Assembly (NCBI RefSeq): GCF_004362215.1
Contig: NZ_SNWR01000002.1
Span: forward strand, 930,001 to 994,000
Direction: 5' to 3'
DNA length: 64,000 bases
Source of the DNA: Paractinoplanes brasiliensis
GTDB taxonomy: Bacteria; Actinomycetota; Actinomycetes; Mycobacteriales; Micromonosporaceae
Shown here: piece by piece, positions 48,610 through 57,900 of the stretch
How positions within the stretch are numbered: the first letter of the stretch is position 1
Layout of the letters: each line of letters opens with the position of its first letter
Program-made: the position numbers and the translations under genes
Notes under the pieces: model-generated
Told to the model about the DNA's origin: nothing
Databases searched by the model: none
Seen by the model: only the letters and a program-made list of their open reading frames with translations

Positions 48610-49470
48610 TCAGTTGTCACCGTCGGCGCGGTGCCGTCCGCCCGAGTAGTTGTGGTGCGCCGTCTGGTCGTCCACCGCGCCGTGGCGGGCCCGATACCCC
48701 GCGTCGGCTTGTTCGGCATGGGCGGGGGCAGGATGCGCGGGCGGCGGCCACATGCTCCGGGACGGCGAGGCCGCATCAAACGACGGTGGGGCCGCATCAA
48801 ACGACGGTGGGGCCGCGCCGAAGGGCGAGGCCGCATCGAAAGGCGGCGGGGCGGCGTCATAACGCGGCGAGGGTGCACCGAAGGACGGCGGGTTCGAAGC
48901 GGAGCCGGGCCGCGGGGGAGCGTCCCATACAGGCTCCCGCGGCTCCGCATGCATCTGCGGCAACCCGGACGGACGTGGCGGCCGGGGCGCGGCCTCCTGC
49001 GGACTCTGCCCCAGCCCGGACGTCGGCGGCGCGTCCGGCAACCCGGACGGCATTCCCCCCGTACGGCCACCCGGCCCCGGCGGCATCCGCGCCGGCGCGG
49101 GCGCGGACGGGTCGAGCGGCGCGGGCGGCGACGGGTAGGGCTGCCGCTCCACGGTGGCCTCCGGACCCACGTACGGCTTGGTGCTGTGCTCCTCCTCGAG
49201 CCTCCTCAGCCTGGCCCGGGCCCGGCGCCGCGCCGTCACCGCGACCACCAGCCCGATCACCGGGGTCACGAAGACCAGCCACGTCACGAACGGGTCGTCG
49301 GGCGCCGCCACCATCAGGTAGCCGGCGTAGCCGAGGAAGGCCAGCCCCAGCAGCACGTCGACCACGCGCAGCACGACGCCCTGGCCCAGCCCGAGCACGG
49401 CGAGGATGAGGAACAGCAGCCCGGCGGCGGCCAGTGACCCGGCGTACGCGAGGAACTCGGCGTCCGACAT
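48610..49470 (-). CDS. Membrane protein with long proline-rich cytoplasmic tail
   Basis: A 286-residue protein with three hydrophobic segments in residues 10-80 (SLAAAGLLFLILAVLGLG, VVDVLLGLAFLGYAGYLMV, WLVFVTPVIGLVVAV). A basic stretch follows (TARRRARARLRRLEEE), then a Pro/Ala/Ser-rich tail to the end. The tail contains a short repeat, PPSFDAA, in several variants (about 215-240). No family is recognised. Proline-rich tails of this kind often bind partners, for example in cell-wall or division complexes, but nothing here identifies one. Confidence 0.75.
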   Translation of the reverse strand: MSDAEFLAYAGSLAAAGLLFLILAVLGLGQGVVLRVVDVLLGLAFLGYAGYLMVAAPDDPFVTWLVFVTPVIGLVVAVTARRRARARLRRLEEEHSTKPYVGPEATVERQPYPSPPAPLDPSAPAPARMPPGPGGRTGGMPSGLPDAPPTSGLGQSPQEAAPRPPRPSGLPQMHAEPREPVWDAPPRPGSASNPPSFGAPSPRYDAAPPPFDAASPFGAAPPSFDAAPPSFDAASPSRSMWPPPAHPAPAHAEQADAGYRARHGAVDDQTAHHNYSGGRHRADGDN

Positions 49471-49497
49471 CAGGCCATTCTCGTCTGTTTCAGGATG

Positions 49498-49968
49498 TTA
49501 TCGGTGCCATTTCTGGTTCAGCCAACCGTTGCAGTCCCAAACCTGCACCTTCGTCCCGTTCCGGGTGCCGCCGGCGATGTCCAGGTCGAGACAGCGGCCG
49601 TCGTGCCGGCTGGTGATGGCGCCGTTGGCGTGGACGTCCCATTTCTGGTTGAGCCATCCGTTGCAGTCCCACAACTGCACCTTGGTGCCGTTGCGGACGC
49701 CGCCGGCGATGTCCTCGTCGAGGCATCGCCCGTCCCAGGAACTGCGAATCGTGCCGTCGCCGAAATGGGTCCAGCGCTGGTTGCGATTGCCCGGAATGCA
49801 CTGCCACCCCTGCACTTTGGTGCCGTTGCGGGTCGGGGTCGCGATGTCGGCGTCCAGGCAACGGCCGTCGTGGCCGCTGATGAAAAGCCCGGTCGTGGCG
49901 GCCTGGGCGGGTCCGGCCGGTGCGAGCAGGGCCGCGACGAGGATGGCAACAGAGATTACCGCACGCAT
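49498..49968 (-). CDS. Secreted ricin-type beta-trefoil lectin
   Basis: A 156-residue protein with a signal peptide (VISVAILVAALLAPAGPAQA, cleavage expected after AQA near residue 23). The mature part is one beta-trefoil of three repeats, each with a DGRCLD element, NGTKVQ and a closing QxW motif (NQRW, NQKW, NQKW). Repeats two and three are nearly identical. The domain binds carbohydrate, typically galactose- or xylose-containing polymers. It has no attached catalytic domain, so it acts alone or with a secreted partner. The promoter is in the gap to the ChaB gene, which reads the other way. Confidence 0.92.
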   Translation of the reverse strand: MRAVISVAILVAALLAPAGPAQAATTGLFISGHDGRCLDADIATPTRNGTKVQGWQCIPGNRNQRWTHFGDGTIRSSWDGRCLDEDIAGGVRNGTKVQLWDCNGWLNQKWDVHANGAITSRHDGRCLDLDIAGGTRNGTKVQVWDCNGWLNQKWHR

Positions 49969-50056
49969 GAGAGCCTTCTTTCACGAAGAATGCGGGCGGG
50001 GGGTCGATCTACTTTAGGCGTGTTTGCGTCCGGGCGGAGCGGGAACGCAAAAGGTC

Positions 50057-50443
50057 ATGCCAGCACGCGACGACATGCCGGCGACGCTCAAGCGGTCGCC
50101 GAAGAAGGCCCAGGACACGTACGCGGAAACGCACGACTCGGCCGTCGAGCAGTACGGCGAGGGGGAGCGCGCGCATCGCACCGCGTTCTCGGCCGTCAAG
50201 CACTCGTTCGAAAAGGTCGGCGACCACTGGGAACCCAAGTCGAAGAAGGGTCCCAGCGACTCCAAGGCCGCCGGCGGGCGGGGCACGAAGGCGAAGACTG
50301 CCGGCGGGGTGGACGCCAACGCCAGCAAGGAGCATCTGCTCGACGTCGCCAAGCGGCTCGATGTGACCGGCCGGTCCCGCATGACCAAGGCCGAGCTCGT
50401 CGAGGCCATCCAGAAGGCGAACAAGCGGGCATCGCGCAAGTGA
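50057..50443 (+). CDS. ChaB family protein with Rho N-terminal-like domain
   Basis: A 128-residue fusion. Residues 5-60 are a ChaB domain: MPATLKRSPKKAQDTYAETH, then AHRTAFSAVKHSFEKVGDHW. After a basic Lys/Gly linker, residues 85-125 are a SAP/Rho-N-like helix pair (SKEHLLDVAKRLDVTGRSRM, TKAELVEAIQKANK). ChaB was named as a regulator of the ChaA cation antiporter, but many copies are orphan, and this fusion is common in actinobacteria and phages. AAAAGG precedes ATG 50057. Its stop overlaps the GTG of the DUF1810 gene. Confidence 0.88.
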   Translation: MPARDDMPATLKRSPKKAQDTYAETHDSAVEQYGEGERAHRTAFSAVKHSFEKVGDHWEPKSKKGPSDSKAAGGRGTKAKTAGGVDANASKEHLLDVAKRLDVTGRSRMTKAELVEAIQKANKRASRK

Positions 50444-50847
50444 GCCTCGATCGGTTCGTGCGGGCCCAGGAGGGCGTGTTCGACGACGCGATGGCCGAGC
50501 TGGAGGCGGGCCGCAAACGCACACATTGGATGTGGTTCGTCTTCCCCCAGCTCGCCGGCCTCGGCTCGAGTTCAACAGCCCGCACGTACGCGATCAGGGA
50601 CCTCGACGAGGCGCGGCAGTACCTGGCCCACCCCGTTCTCGGCCCACGCCTCCGTACGGCCGCCGATATCCTGGTGAGAGCCGACAGAAGCGCCAGTGAC
50701 ATCTTCGGCTACCCGGATGATCTCAAGTTGCGCTCCTCGATGACGCTGTTCGCCGCGGCGGCCGACGACCCGGCCCTGTTCCAGCAGGTCATCGACCACT
50801 TCTACGACGGCCCCGACCAGCGCACCCTCGATCTGCTGAACGGCTGA
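50440..50847 (+). CDS. DUF1810 family protein
   Basis: A 135-residue DUF1810 protein. It shows the family signature LDRFVRAQEGVFDDAMAELE, then GRKRTHWMWFVFPQLAGLG, YAIRDLDEARQYLAHPVLG and KLRSSMTLFAAAAD. The fold is all-alpha and resembles calpastatin-like proteins of unknown role. GTG 50440 is chosen because the family motif begins there; it overlaps the ChaB stop (GTGA), so translation is coupled. Length is normal. Confidence 0.92.
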   Translation: MSLDRFVRAQEGVFDDAMAELEAGRKRTHWMWFVFPQLAGLGSSSTARTYAIRDLDEARQYLAHPVLGPRLRTAADILVRADRSASDIFGYPDDLKLRSSMTLFAAAADDPALFQQVIDHFYDGPDQRTLDLLNG

Positions 50848-50878
50848 CCAGGCTCGTCGGCGTGCCCTTCCCGGCGAC

Positions 50879-51676
50879 TCATGACGAAGCCGCAGCCGCC
50901 TGTCCACGGTCAGCTATAGCCGCGATCTCCTCACCTGTCAGCGACCGGGACCGGAACGTGGTGGTCCCGAGATCGAGCAGTTCCCGGGCGGCGTCGCGCA
51001 AGGCCCCGTACGCCGCCCAGGCCAGCGCGCCGCCGGTGGACACCCGCCGTACGCCCAGCTTCGCCAGTTCGTCCACCGGCGGCGCCCCGGCCACGGCCAG
51101 CACGTTCACCGGCGCCGCGACCTCGGCCACCACCCGGGCGATGTCCTCGGGCGCGCGCAGCCCCGGCGCGTACACGACGTCTGCCCCGGCCTGCCGGTAG
51201 GCGCGCAGCCGCCGAATCGTGTCGTCCAGGTCGTCGTGCCCGTACAGCAGGTTCTCGGCCCGTGCGGTCAGCACCACCCCGTGCCGGGCGCAGGCCTCCT
51301 TGGCCAGCGCGACCCGCCGCGCACCCTCCTCGACGGTCTCGATCCGTTCCCGTGCCGGGTCGTAGTCCTCGATCGAGATGCCCGCCGCGCCCGCCTGCGC
51401 GAGCAGTTCGACGGTTGCGGTGACGTCGTCGAAGCAGCGCTCGGCGTCGACGTTGAGCGGCACGCCGATCGCCGCGGTCAGCGCGCGCACGTGGGCGACC
51501 AGCTCGTCTCGGGTCACCTGCTGGTCGGCCTTGCCCAGCGTGGCGGCCAGCCCGGACGACGTGGTGGCCAGGGCCGGGAACCCCAGCCCCTCGAGGATCC
51601 GCGCCGATCCGACGTCCCACGGGTTCGGCATGACGAACGTGCCCGCCTCGTGCAGGGCCTTGAACCGTGCCTTCAT
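50879..51676 (-). CDS. Isocitrate lyase/PEP mutase superfamily protein
   Basis: A 265-residue TIM-barrel protein. The N-terminal pattern FVMPNPWDVGSARILEGLGF and the strands LNVDAERCFDD and GAAGISIEDY are typical of the ICL/PEPM group, which makes or breaks C-C or P-C bonds in 2-oxo acids. The KKCGH-type catalytic loop of true isocitrate lyase is absent. Residues binding Mg and oxyanion (the D in NVDAE, the E in IEDY) are kept. It is divergent from an ArsR-type gene with a shared palindrome, so the ArsR protein may regulate it. The substrate is unknown. Confidence 0.88.
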   Translation of the reverse strand: MKARFKALHEAGTFVMPNPWDVGSARILEGLGFPALATTSSGLAATLGKADQQVTRDELVAHVRALTAAIGVPLNVDAERCFDDVTATVELLAQAGAAGISIEDYDPARERIETVEEGARRVALAKEACARHGVVLTARAENLLYGHDDLDDTIRRLRAYRQAGADVVYAPGLRAPEDIARVVAEVAAPVNVLAVAGAPPVDELAKLGVRRVSTGGALAWAAYGALRDAARELLDLGTTTFRSRSLTGEEIAAIADRGQAAAASS

Positions 51677-51701
51677 ACGGCCGAGCCTACTGGTCTGATC
51701 C

Positions 51702-51717
51702 GTAACTAGTAGGTTAC
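51702..51717. promoter_or_regulatory. Palindrome between PEPM-like gene and ArsR gene
   Basis: GTAAC and GTTAC flank a 6-bp centre (TAGTAG), 9 bp upstream of the ArsR start. Size and place fit the operator of an ArsR-type repressor controlling both directions. Confidence 0.5.
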
Positions 51718-51726
51718 GCTTCCGGC

Positions 51727-52209
51727 ATGGACCGGACGGCGGCTGCTATCGCCGATCCCGTACGGCGGCACATCCTCGCGATGCTGCGCGACGGGGAACT
51801 GCCCGCGCGCCGCATCGCCGAGCGGTTCCCGATCAGCCGGCCCGCCGTGAGCCGGCACCTGCGGGTGCTGCGCGAGTCCGGGCTGGTCCACGACACGCTC
51901 GTCGGCCGCGAGCGGATGTATCGGCTCGACACCGGCCCGCTGACCGAGGTGGCCGAGTGGATCGCCGGGTTCGGCGCGCCGGTGGCCGGGCTCTGGAGTC
52001 AGCGGCTCGACGCGCTCGAGACCGAGGTGCACCGCACCCGGCGCGACCGCCGCGACGCCAAGAACGCGGCCCGGGGCGCCGGAGAAACGGCGACGAACAC
52101 CCGGGCGGGCTCCGGAGACCCCGCGACGAACACGGCGCAGGACGCCGGAATTCCAGCCCAGGACGCCGGAATGAAGACGCGAACCGCACGACAGGAGGAC
52201 ATCGCATGA
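51727..52209 (+). CDS. ArsR family regulator with repetitive tail
   Basis: A 160-residue winged-helix regulator. The ArsR core is IADPVRRHILAMLRDGELPA, then IAERFPISRPAVSRHLRVLR and ESGLVHDTLVGRERMYRLD. It lacks the metal-binding CVC motif, so it belongs to the group that works with SRPBCC partners rather than metals. The last 50 residues are a loosely repeated NTRAGSGDPATNTAQDAGIP segment, absent in most relatives. Its stop overlaps the SRPBCC start (ATGA). This ArsR-SRPBCC (AHSA1) pairing is widespread in actinobacteria. Confidence 0.9.
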   Translation: MDRTAAAIADPVRRHILAMLRDGELPARRIAERFPISRPAVSRHLRVLRESGLVHDTLVGRERMYRLDTGPLTEVAEWIAGFGAPVAGLWSQRLDALETEVHRTRRDRRDAKNAARGAGETATNTRAGSGDPATNTAQDAGIPAQDAGMKTRTARQEDIA

Positions 52210-52697
52210 CCAATCCGCCGACCGGACGACTTGAAACGACGCCCCGAGGGCCCGACCTGGTGCTGACCCGCTCGTTCCAGGCAGGCATCGACGACGTGTG
52301 GGCCAGTGTGACCGAGCCCGAGCGCAGCGCCCGCTGGTTCGGCCGCTGGACCGGCGACGACCCCGGCCCTGGCCGCACGATCAAGGTGCAGATGGCGTAC
52401 GAGGAGAACGCCCCCTGGACGGAGATGCGCATCGACGCCTGCGAGCCGCCGCACCGCCTGGCCGTGACCGGAACGGAGGACGGCTGGCGGATCGAGGTGC
52501 AGCTGACCGCGACCGGCGAGCGCACCGAGCTGCGGCTCATCCACCATCTCGACTCCTCCGAGGGCATCGGCGACGTCGGGCCGGGCTGGGAGTACTACCT
52601 GGACATGCTGGTCGCGGCCCGCGAGGGCGCTCCGCAGCCGGTCTTCGAGGACTACTACCCGTCGATGAAGGCCTATTTCGAGACTCTGCGTCCCTGA
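52206..52697 (+). CDS. SRPBCC (AHSA1-like) domain protein
   Basis: A 163-residue START-like protein of the AHSA1 group. It opens DLVLTRSFQAGIDDVWASVT with EPERSARWFGRW, and ends GWEYYLDMLVAAREG and YPSMKAYFETL. The family binds hydrophobic ligands in a deep pocket, and its partners are usually ArsR regulators. It is coupled to the upstream ArsR gene by an ATGA overlap. The ligand is unknown. Length is normal. Confidence 0.92.
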   Translation: MTNPPTGRLETTPRGPDLVLTRSFQAGIDDVWASVTEPERSARWFGRWTGDDPGPGRTIKVQMAYEENAPWTEMRIDACEPPHRLAVTGTEDGWRIEVQLTATGERTELRLIHHLDSSEGIGDVGPGWEYYLDMLVAAREGAPQPVFEDYYPSMKAYFETLRP

Positions 52698-52780
52698 CGA
52701 CGCGCCCGGGTGCGTGATGCGTTACCGTGCTGCGTCGAGCGCCGCCATGCTTGCGGCGGCAGGCTACCGGGGAGGGTGGC

Positions 52781-53506
52781 ATGACGATGGCCGACACGGA
52801 TGTGGTCGAGGCGCGAGGCCACCGCATCGACGCGATCGCGGCCGCCGCCATCGTGCTCACCGTCGATGCCGTGCTGCTGCTGGTGATCGCTGTGATCGGC
52901 GTGCCGTTCCTGATGTTCGTCTTCGGCGACGAGGAGGGCACCTGGCAGCGTCTGTGGCCGTACGCGGCGGGCTGGCTGCTGGCCGTGCTGCTGGCCGCCG
53001 CCTGCGCCGCCGCGGTGATCCGGCTGTCCGGTTTCGGCGCCTACTCGATCCGCCGGGCCGGCACCCTGGCCGCGGCGGGCACCGCGGTCGCCGCGGCGCT
53101 GCTCGCCGTCCTCTCGATCCGCACCTCGCCCAGCCTGGTGCTGATCGCCCTGCCGTTCGCCGTGGCCAACGTGGCCGCCGCGTTCGTGCTGGCCGGCCCC
53201 GAACGGGCGGTGGCCATGGCCGACCGGTTCACGATCTTCCGGCCCGCCGAGCCGCTTGCTGAGGAGCCCGGACCGGAGCCCGCGCCGACGTACTTCGAGG
53301 AGGTCGACGAGTCGGCATACGCCCAGCGGCCGGCGCCGGACCCCGCCGCCCAGCGCGACACGATCGACCTGCTCGCCTACAGCGGAGGCCGCCGCACCCG
53401 GCCCGGGTCACGCACCGGCCCGAGGCGCTCCCGCGGCCCCGCAGCCCTGCGAACCCTGGCCGGCGTGCAGCTCCCACCCCGGGCCCGCCGCGCCCGCCCG
53501 TCCTAG
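52781..53506 (+). CDS. Four-TM hypothetical membrane protein with basic tail
   Basis: I do not recognise a named family. The 241-residue product has about four transmembrane helices in residues 15-145 (IAAAAIVLTVDAVLLLVIAV, PYAAGWLLAVLLAAACAAAV, LAAAGTAVAAALLAVLSI, VLIALPFAVANVAAAFVLAG). A soluble, Pro/Glu- then Arg-rich tail follows. ATG 52781 has GGGAGGG 4 bp upstream. A hairpin in the 122-bp gap to the next, convergent gene probably ends transcription on both sides. Confidence 0.75.
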   Translation: MTMADTDVVEARGHRIDAIAAAAIVLTVDAVLLLVIAVIGVPFLMFVFGDEEGTWQRLWPYAAGWLLAVLLAAACAAAVIRLSGFGAYSIRRAGTLAAAGTAVAAALLAVLSIRTSPSLVLIALPFAVANVAAAFVLAGPERAVAMADRFTIFRPAEPLAEEPGPEPAPTYFEEVDESAYAQRPAPDPAAQRDTIDLLAYSGGRRTRPGSRTGPRRSRGPAALRTLAGVQLPPRARRARPS

Positions 53507-53584
53507 AAGCCCAGGGCGGCGCCGTCGGCCGGGCGGGGACTCGGGCTCGCCGCGCCCGGCTGCTCGGCAAACACGGGCAGCCGG

Positions 53585-53621
53585 GCGCGTGGGCATGCCG
53601 ACCGGCGGAAAGCCCACGCGC
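53585..53621. terminator. Bidirectional hairpin terminator
   Basis: GCGCGTGGGC and GCCCACGCGC form a perfect 10-bp stem with a 17-base loop between two convergent genes. No U-run. Confidence 0.6.
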
Positions 53622-53628
53622 GAGGCTC

Positions 53629-54213
53629 CTAGAAGTTGCGCGCGACCTTCTCCAGTTGTTCCCGATGCGCCGCCCAGTAAGCGGCGTCCTCCTCGGGCAT
53701 GTTGCTGATCGTTGCGCTCAGCCCGGTCGACCCGTCGATCAGCTCGCGCACGATGTCGGCGTGCCCCGCATGCCGCTGCACCTCGGCCGTGACGTGCACC
53801 AGCACTAGCCCGAGCGACACCTCACGCCGCTCGGGCGACCACCACGGCACCGCGCCCCGGCCGGCGAGCGGCAGCGACTCGATCGTCGCGCCGGCGTGCG
53901 CCCACACCCGCCGGTAGAGCCCGACGATGCCCTCGCGGGTCTCGGAGGCATCGGCCCACATGTCCGCGTTCAACTCGGCGTCGTCCTCCATCCACGGCAT
54001 CGGCTCGGGGAACGGCCGGCCGAACGTGACGCCGAAGTAGCCCGCTTCCACCCCGGCGCAGTGTTTGACCAGCCCGAGCAGGTTGGTGCCGCTGGCCACC
54101 AACGGCCGGCGCGCGTGGTACTCGGAGAGGCCGTCGAGTTTCCACAGCAGCGCGTCGCGCGCGTGCTGCAGGTAGCTGAGCAGATCGGCCTTGAGCGCTG
54201 AGTCGTCAACCAT
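53629..54213 (-). CDS. DinB/DUF664 family protein
   Basis: A 194-residue four-helix-bundle protein of the DinB superfamily (DUF664 branch). Family motifs are LKADLLSYLQHARDALLWKL, PLVASGTNLLGLVKHCAGVE, and SLGLVLVHVTAEVQRHAGHA. His residues in LVKH, VLVHV and RHAGH supply the metal site. Members are presumed thiol- or mycothiol-dependent enzymes. ATG 54213 (MVDDSALKAD) is used; ATG 54225 adds four residues. It lies 34 bp downstream of the GNAT gene on the same strand. Confidence 0.88.
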   Translation of the reverse strand: MVDDSALKADLLSYLQHARDALLWKLDGLSEYHARRPLVASGTNLLGLVKHCAGVEAGYFGVTFGRPFPEPMPWMEDDAELNADMWADASETREGIVGLYRRVWAHAGATIESLPLAGRGAVPWWSPERREVSLGLVLVHVTAEVQRHAGHADIVRELIDGSTGLSATISNMPEEDAAYWAAHREQLEKVARNF

Positions 54214-54247
54214 GCGCGAGAGCATGCCACCGCCGTACGACAAGAAG

Positions 54248-54907
54248 TCACCCCGCGCGGCGGTAGGTCGCGAACACCACCTCGTGGTCGACCTGGAAGC
54301 CGAGCCGTTCGTAGAGGCGGATGGCGGCCGCGTTCTCGGCCGACACGTGCAGGAACGGCAGATCCCCGCGTTCGAGGATGCCGGCCGCAACCGCCATTGT
54401 CAGGCGGGCGGCCAGGCCCTGGCCGCGGAAGGCGGGGTCGGTGCAGACCGCGCTGACCTCCGTCCACCCCGGCAGACGGAAACGTTCGCCGGCCATGGCG
54501 ACCAGCCGGCCCTCGTGCCGCAGACCCACGTAGCGGCCGAGCTCGATGGTGCGTTTGCCGAACGGCCCCGGCTGGGCCCGCTCGACCAGGTCGAGCATCT
54601 CGGGCACGTCGGTCTCGCTCAGCTCGACGGTCTCGGGGTCGTGCACCCCTGTCATGGTGTGACCGGCCATCTGCACGCCGGGTGTCACGGACACCGGCTC
54701 CCAGCCCGCGGGCGCGTGCAGCGCCGGGGCGCTGAGCAGCGCACGGTCGGTCAGCTCGGCGAGGTCGGCCCAGCCCCGGCGGTCACCGGGATCGGCCACG
54801 GCGCACCACGGCCCGACGTCGGAGAGGAAACGGGCGGCGTCACCGGACGCCTCGGCGAAGCAGGCCTGCGGCCCGGAGAGGGCGGCCCACACGGGATTCT
54901 CCAGCAC
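54248..54907 (-). CDS. GNAT family N-acetyltransferase
   Basis: A 219-residue protein with the GNAT fold in its C-terminal half. The acetyl-CoA site is VSAVCTDPAFRGQGLAARLT (R-G-Q-G-L-A), followed by LPFLHVSAENAAAIRLYERL and GFQVDHEVVF. The N-terminal half is a divergent second GNAT-like domain, as in the FR47-like group. The target amine is unknown. It is probably co-transcribed with the DinB gene downstream. Confidence 0.88.
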   Translation of the reverse strand: MLENPVWAALSGPQACFAEASGDAARFLSDVGPWCAVADPGDRRGWADLAELTDRALLSAPALHAPAGWEPVSVTPGVQMAGHTMTGVHDPETVELSETDVPEMLDLVERAQPGPFGKRTIELGRYVGLRHEGRLVAMAGERFRLPGWTEVSAVCTDPAFRGQGLAARLTMAVAAGILERGDLPFLHVSAENAAAIRLYERLGFQVDHEVVFATYRRAG

Positions 54908-54959
54908 CCCTCCGAGCCTGCCGCCTGCCGCCCATGACCGCCAGCGAATAACCCGAAAT

Positions 54960-57900
54960 TCAGGCCGCCGAGAGATCCCGGGCTTCCTCGGAGGACCGGC
55001 GGCCGGCCGCGATCTCGTGCGGCCACACCGGTTTCGAGAACAGGTAGCCCTGCCCGTACGGGCATCCCATCGCGATCAGTTCGGCGCGCTGCCCCTCGTC
55101 CTCGATGCCCTCGGCGACCACGGCCAGGTCGAGGTTGCGGGCCAGCGTGACGATCGCGTCGACCAGGGCCCGCTGCTGCTCGCTGCCGAGGATGTCGTCG
55201 ATGAACGACTTGTCGACCTTGAGCACGTCGACCGGCATCTGCCGCAGGTAGCTCAGCGACGAGTACCCGGTGCCGAAGTCGTCGATCGCGATCCGTACGC
55301 CGAGGGCCCGCAGCTCGCCGAGGTCGTTGCGGACCTGGTCGGCGTCGCGCAGCAGCAGGCTCTCGGTGATCTCGAGCAGCAGCCATTGCGGGTCGGCGCC
55401 GCTGTCGGCCAGCGCCTCACGCACCTGGTCGACGAACCCGGGCGTCCGGAACTGGCGGGCCGAGACGTTGACGCTGACGTACCGCAGCGTGGTGTCCGGT
55501 TCGGCCGCGTGCATCCGGGCGATCTCGCGCAGCGCCTCACAGAGCACCCACCGCCCGATCTCGACGATGGCCCCGCTCTCTTCTGCCGCCTCGATGAAGT
55601 GGTACGGCCCGAGCAGGCCCCGGGTCGGGTGCTGCCAGCGCACCAGCGCCTCCATGCCGACGGTCTCGGCGGAGCCGAGGTCGACGATCGGCTGGTACAT
55701 GACGGCGAACTGCTCGTTGTCGATGGCCTCGTGCAGCGCGGCCCGGGTCTCGAGCCGCTGCACCATCGCGGTGTGCAGGTCGCTCTGGTAGCGCTGCCAG
55801 GTGCCCTTGGCCTCACCCTTGGCCTGATAGAGGGCCAGGTCGGCGTGGCGCAGCAGTTCGGTGCCCGAGGCGGCGCCGCGGTTGGTGGCGACCCCGACGC
55901 TGGCCGCGCCGCTGACGATGTGGCTGCCGCCGAGGCCGTCGGGCAGCTCCACCGGTTCGGCCAGGGCCTGCACGATGCGCTCGGCGATCTCCTCGGCCCG
56001 GGTGGCGTCGTGGCTCTGCTCGATGAGCACGGCGAACTCGTCGCCGCCCATCCGCGCCGCGGTGTCGGCGACCCCGACCACCTGGGAGATCCGCTCGCCC
56101 ACGCTGACCAGCAGCTGGTCGCCGACGGCGTGCCCGAGGGTGTCGTTGACGTCCTTGAAGTCGTCGAGGTCGACGAAGAGCACGGCGATGACCGCGTCGT
56201 CGCGTTCGGCCACCGAGAACGCCTGCTCGAGCCGGTTGCGGAACAGCACCCGGTTGGCCAGCCCGGTCATGCCGTCGTGGAAGGCCAGGTGGGACAGGTC
56301 GTCCTCGAGGCGGCGGCGTTCGGTGACGTCGCGCATGGTCAGGACCAGCCCGCCCACGGTCGGGTCGTCGCGCAGGTCGCGGCCGGTGCACTCGATCTGC
56401 AGCAGCCGGCCGTCCTCGCACAGCACGGCCAGGTCGGTCGCCTCGGCCTGGTCGCGGCCGGACTTGACGGCGGCCAGGGCCTCGCTCAGCGCGGTGTGGT
56501 GGCTGACCGCGATCAGCGCCGGGAGCGGGGTGCCGGCCAGGTCGGGGTGGCCGAGCACGGTGTCGGCCGACGGGGACGCGTACGTGATGGTGTCGTCGCC
56601 GTCGACGATGAGGATGACGTCCGACGCGTTCTGGATCAGCGTGCGGAAGTAGGCCTCGCTGTTGCGGCGGTTGACCTCGCCGGTCAGGCCGATGCGCTGC
56701 AGGACGACCTCGACCTGGCCCAGCAGCGCCTCGAAGGTCGGCTTCATCTCGCGCAGCACCGTGGCCGGGGCTCCGAGCACGCCGGCGGCGACGCGGCCCT
56801 CCCCGGGCAGCGGCATGGTGGCGTACAGGAAATGCTCGAAATCCCCGTGCGGCATGCCCTTGGGCAGCTCCGAGCCCGGGAGCAGGCGCAGACCCGGCTC
56901 GTGGGGTGTCGGGGCGTCGGTGGTGAAGTCGAGGCGGGACGGCTCCCCGGCGGGCATGAGCTTCTCGACGGCGTTGCGCAGCGCCTGCGCGACCTCGCGC
57001 TCGGTGGTGGCCTCGAACACGGCCGTGCCCGCCTGGTGCAGCGCCCGCTCGCGGGCCCGCGCCTGACGCTGGTCGACCGCCAGGCCGTTGACCCGCGCCA
57101 GCACGAGCACGAACATCAGGGCCGCGGCGCCGGCGATGACGGGCGCGTCGACGACACCGCCGCGGGCCACCTCGACGTCCTTGCCGTGCATCCACTCGAC
57201 GTAGAGCACGGCCGGGGCGATCAGGGCGGCCGCGGCCATCAGGGCGAGCCGCGCGGACCGCAGGTCGGTGCCGGTGGCCTGGGGGAGCTGCTCGGTGAGC
57301 CGGCTCATCGACGGCATCAGCGCCGTCCAGGCCGTGGCGGCGTAGAAGACGATCCAGCCGAGGTCGACCGGCCCGCCCAGCGACCAGGCGCTGTTGAGCT
57401 GGCTCTGGCCGTAGAAGATGTCGCTGACCAGCAGCCCGGCGATGGCGATGACGATCGCGACCAGCGCCCGCGGCTTGCGGCCCGGGCTGGTCAGCATGCG
57501 CAGCGTCAGGGCCAGGGCGATCACGTCGCCGAACGGGAAGCCGATCGAGACGAGCTTCTGCATGAGGGTGAGCTCGTGCGAACGGGTGAACGGCGCGATC
57601 CAGTACACCCACGAGAGCAGCCCGAGACCGACCGTGGGCACCAGCGCGTCGAGCAGCGCGGCCCGGTTGCTGGCGCCGCCGCGGGCCCGTACGAACAGCA
57701 GGAAGGCCCCGGTCAGCAGCGGGTAGACCATCAGGTAGAGCAGGTCGGCCGGGCCGGGGAAGACGGGCTCGCGGCCCAGGAACAGGATCAGGTTGTAGAC
57801 GGTGTCGCCGGTCGTGAAGAACACCAGCGCGGCCGAGATCAGATACCACGGCAGGCGGCGGGCGGGCCGGTTCAGGCGGACGCCCACCAGGACCATCGCC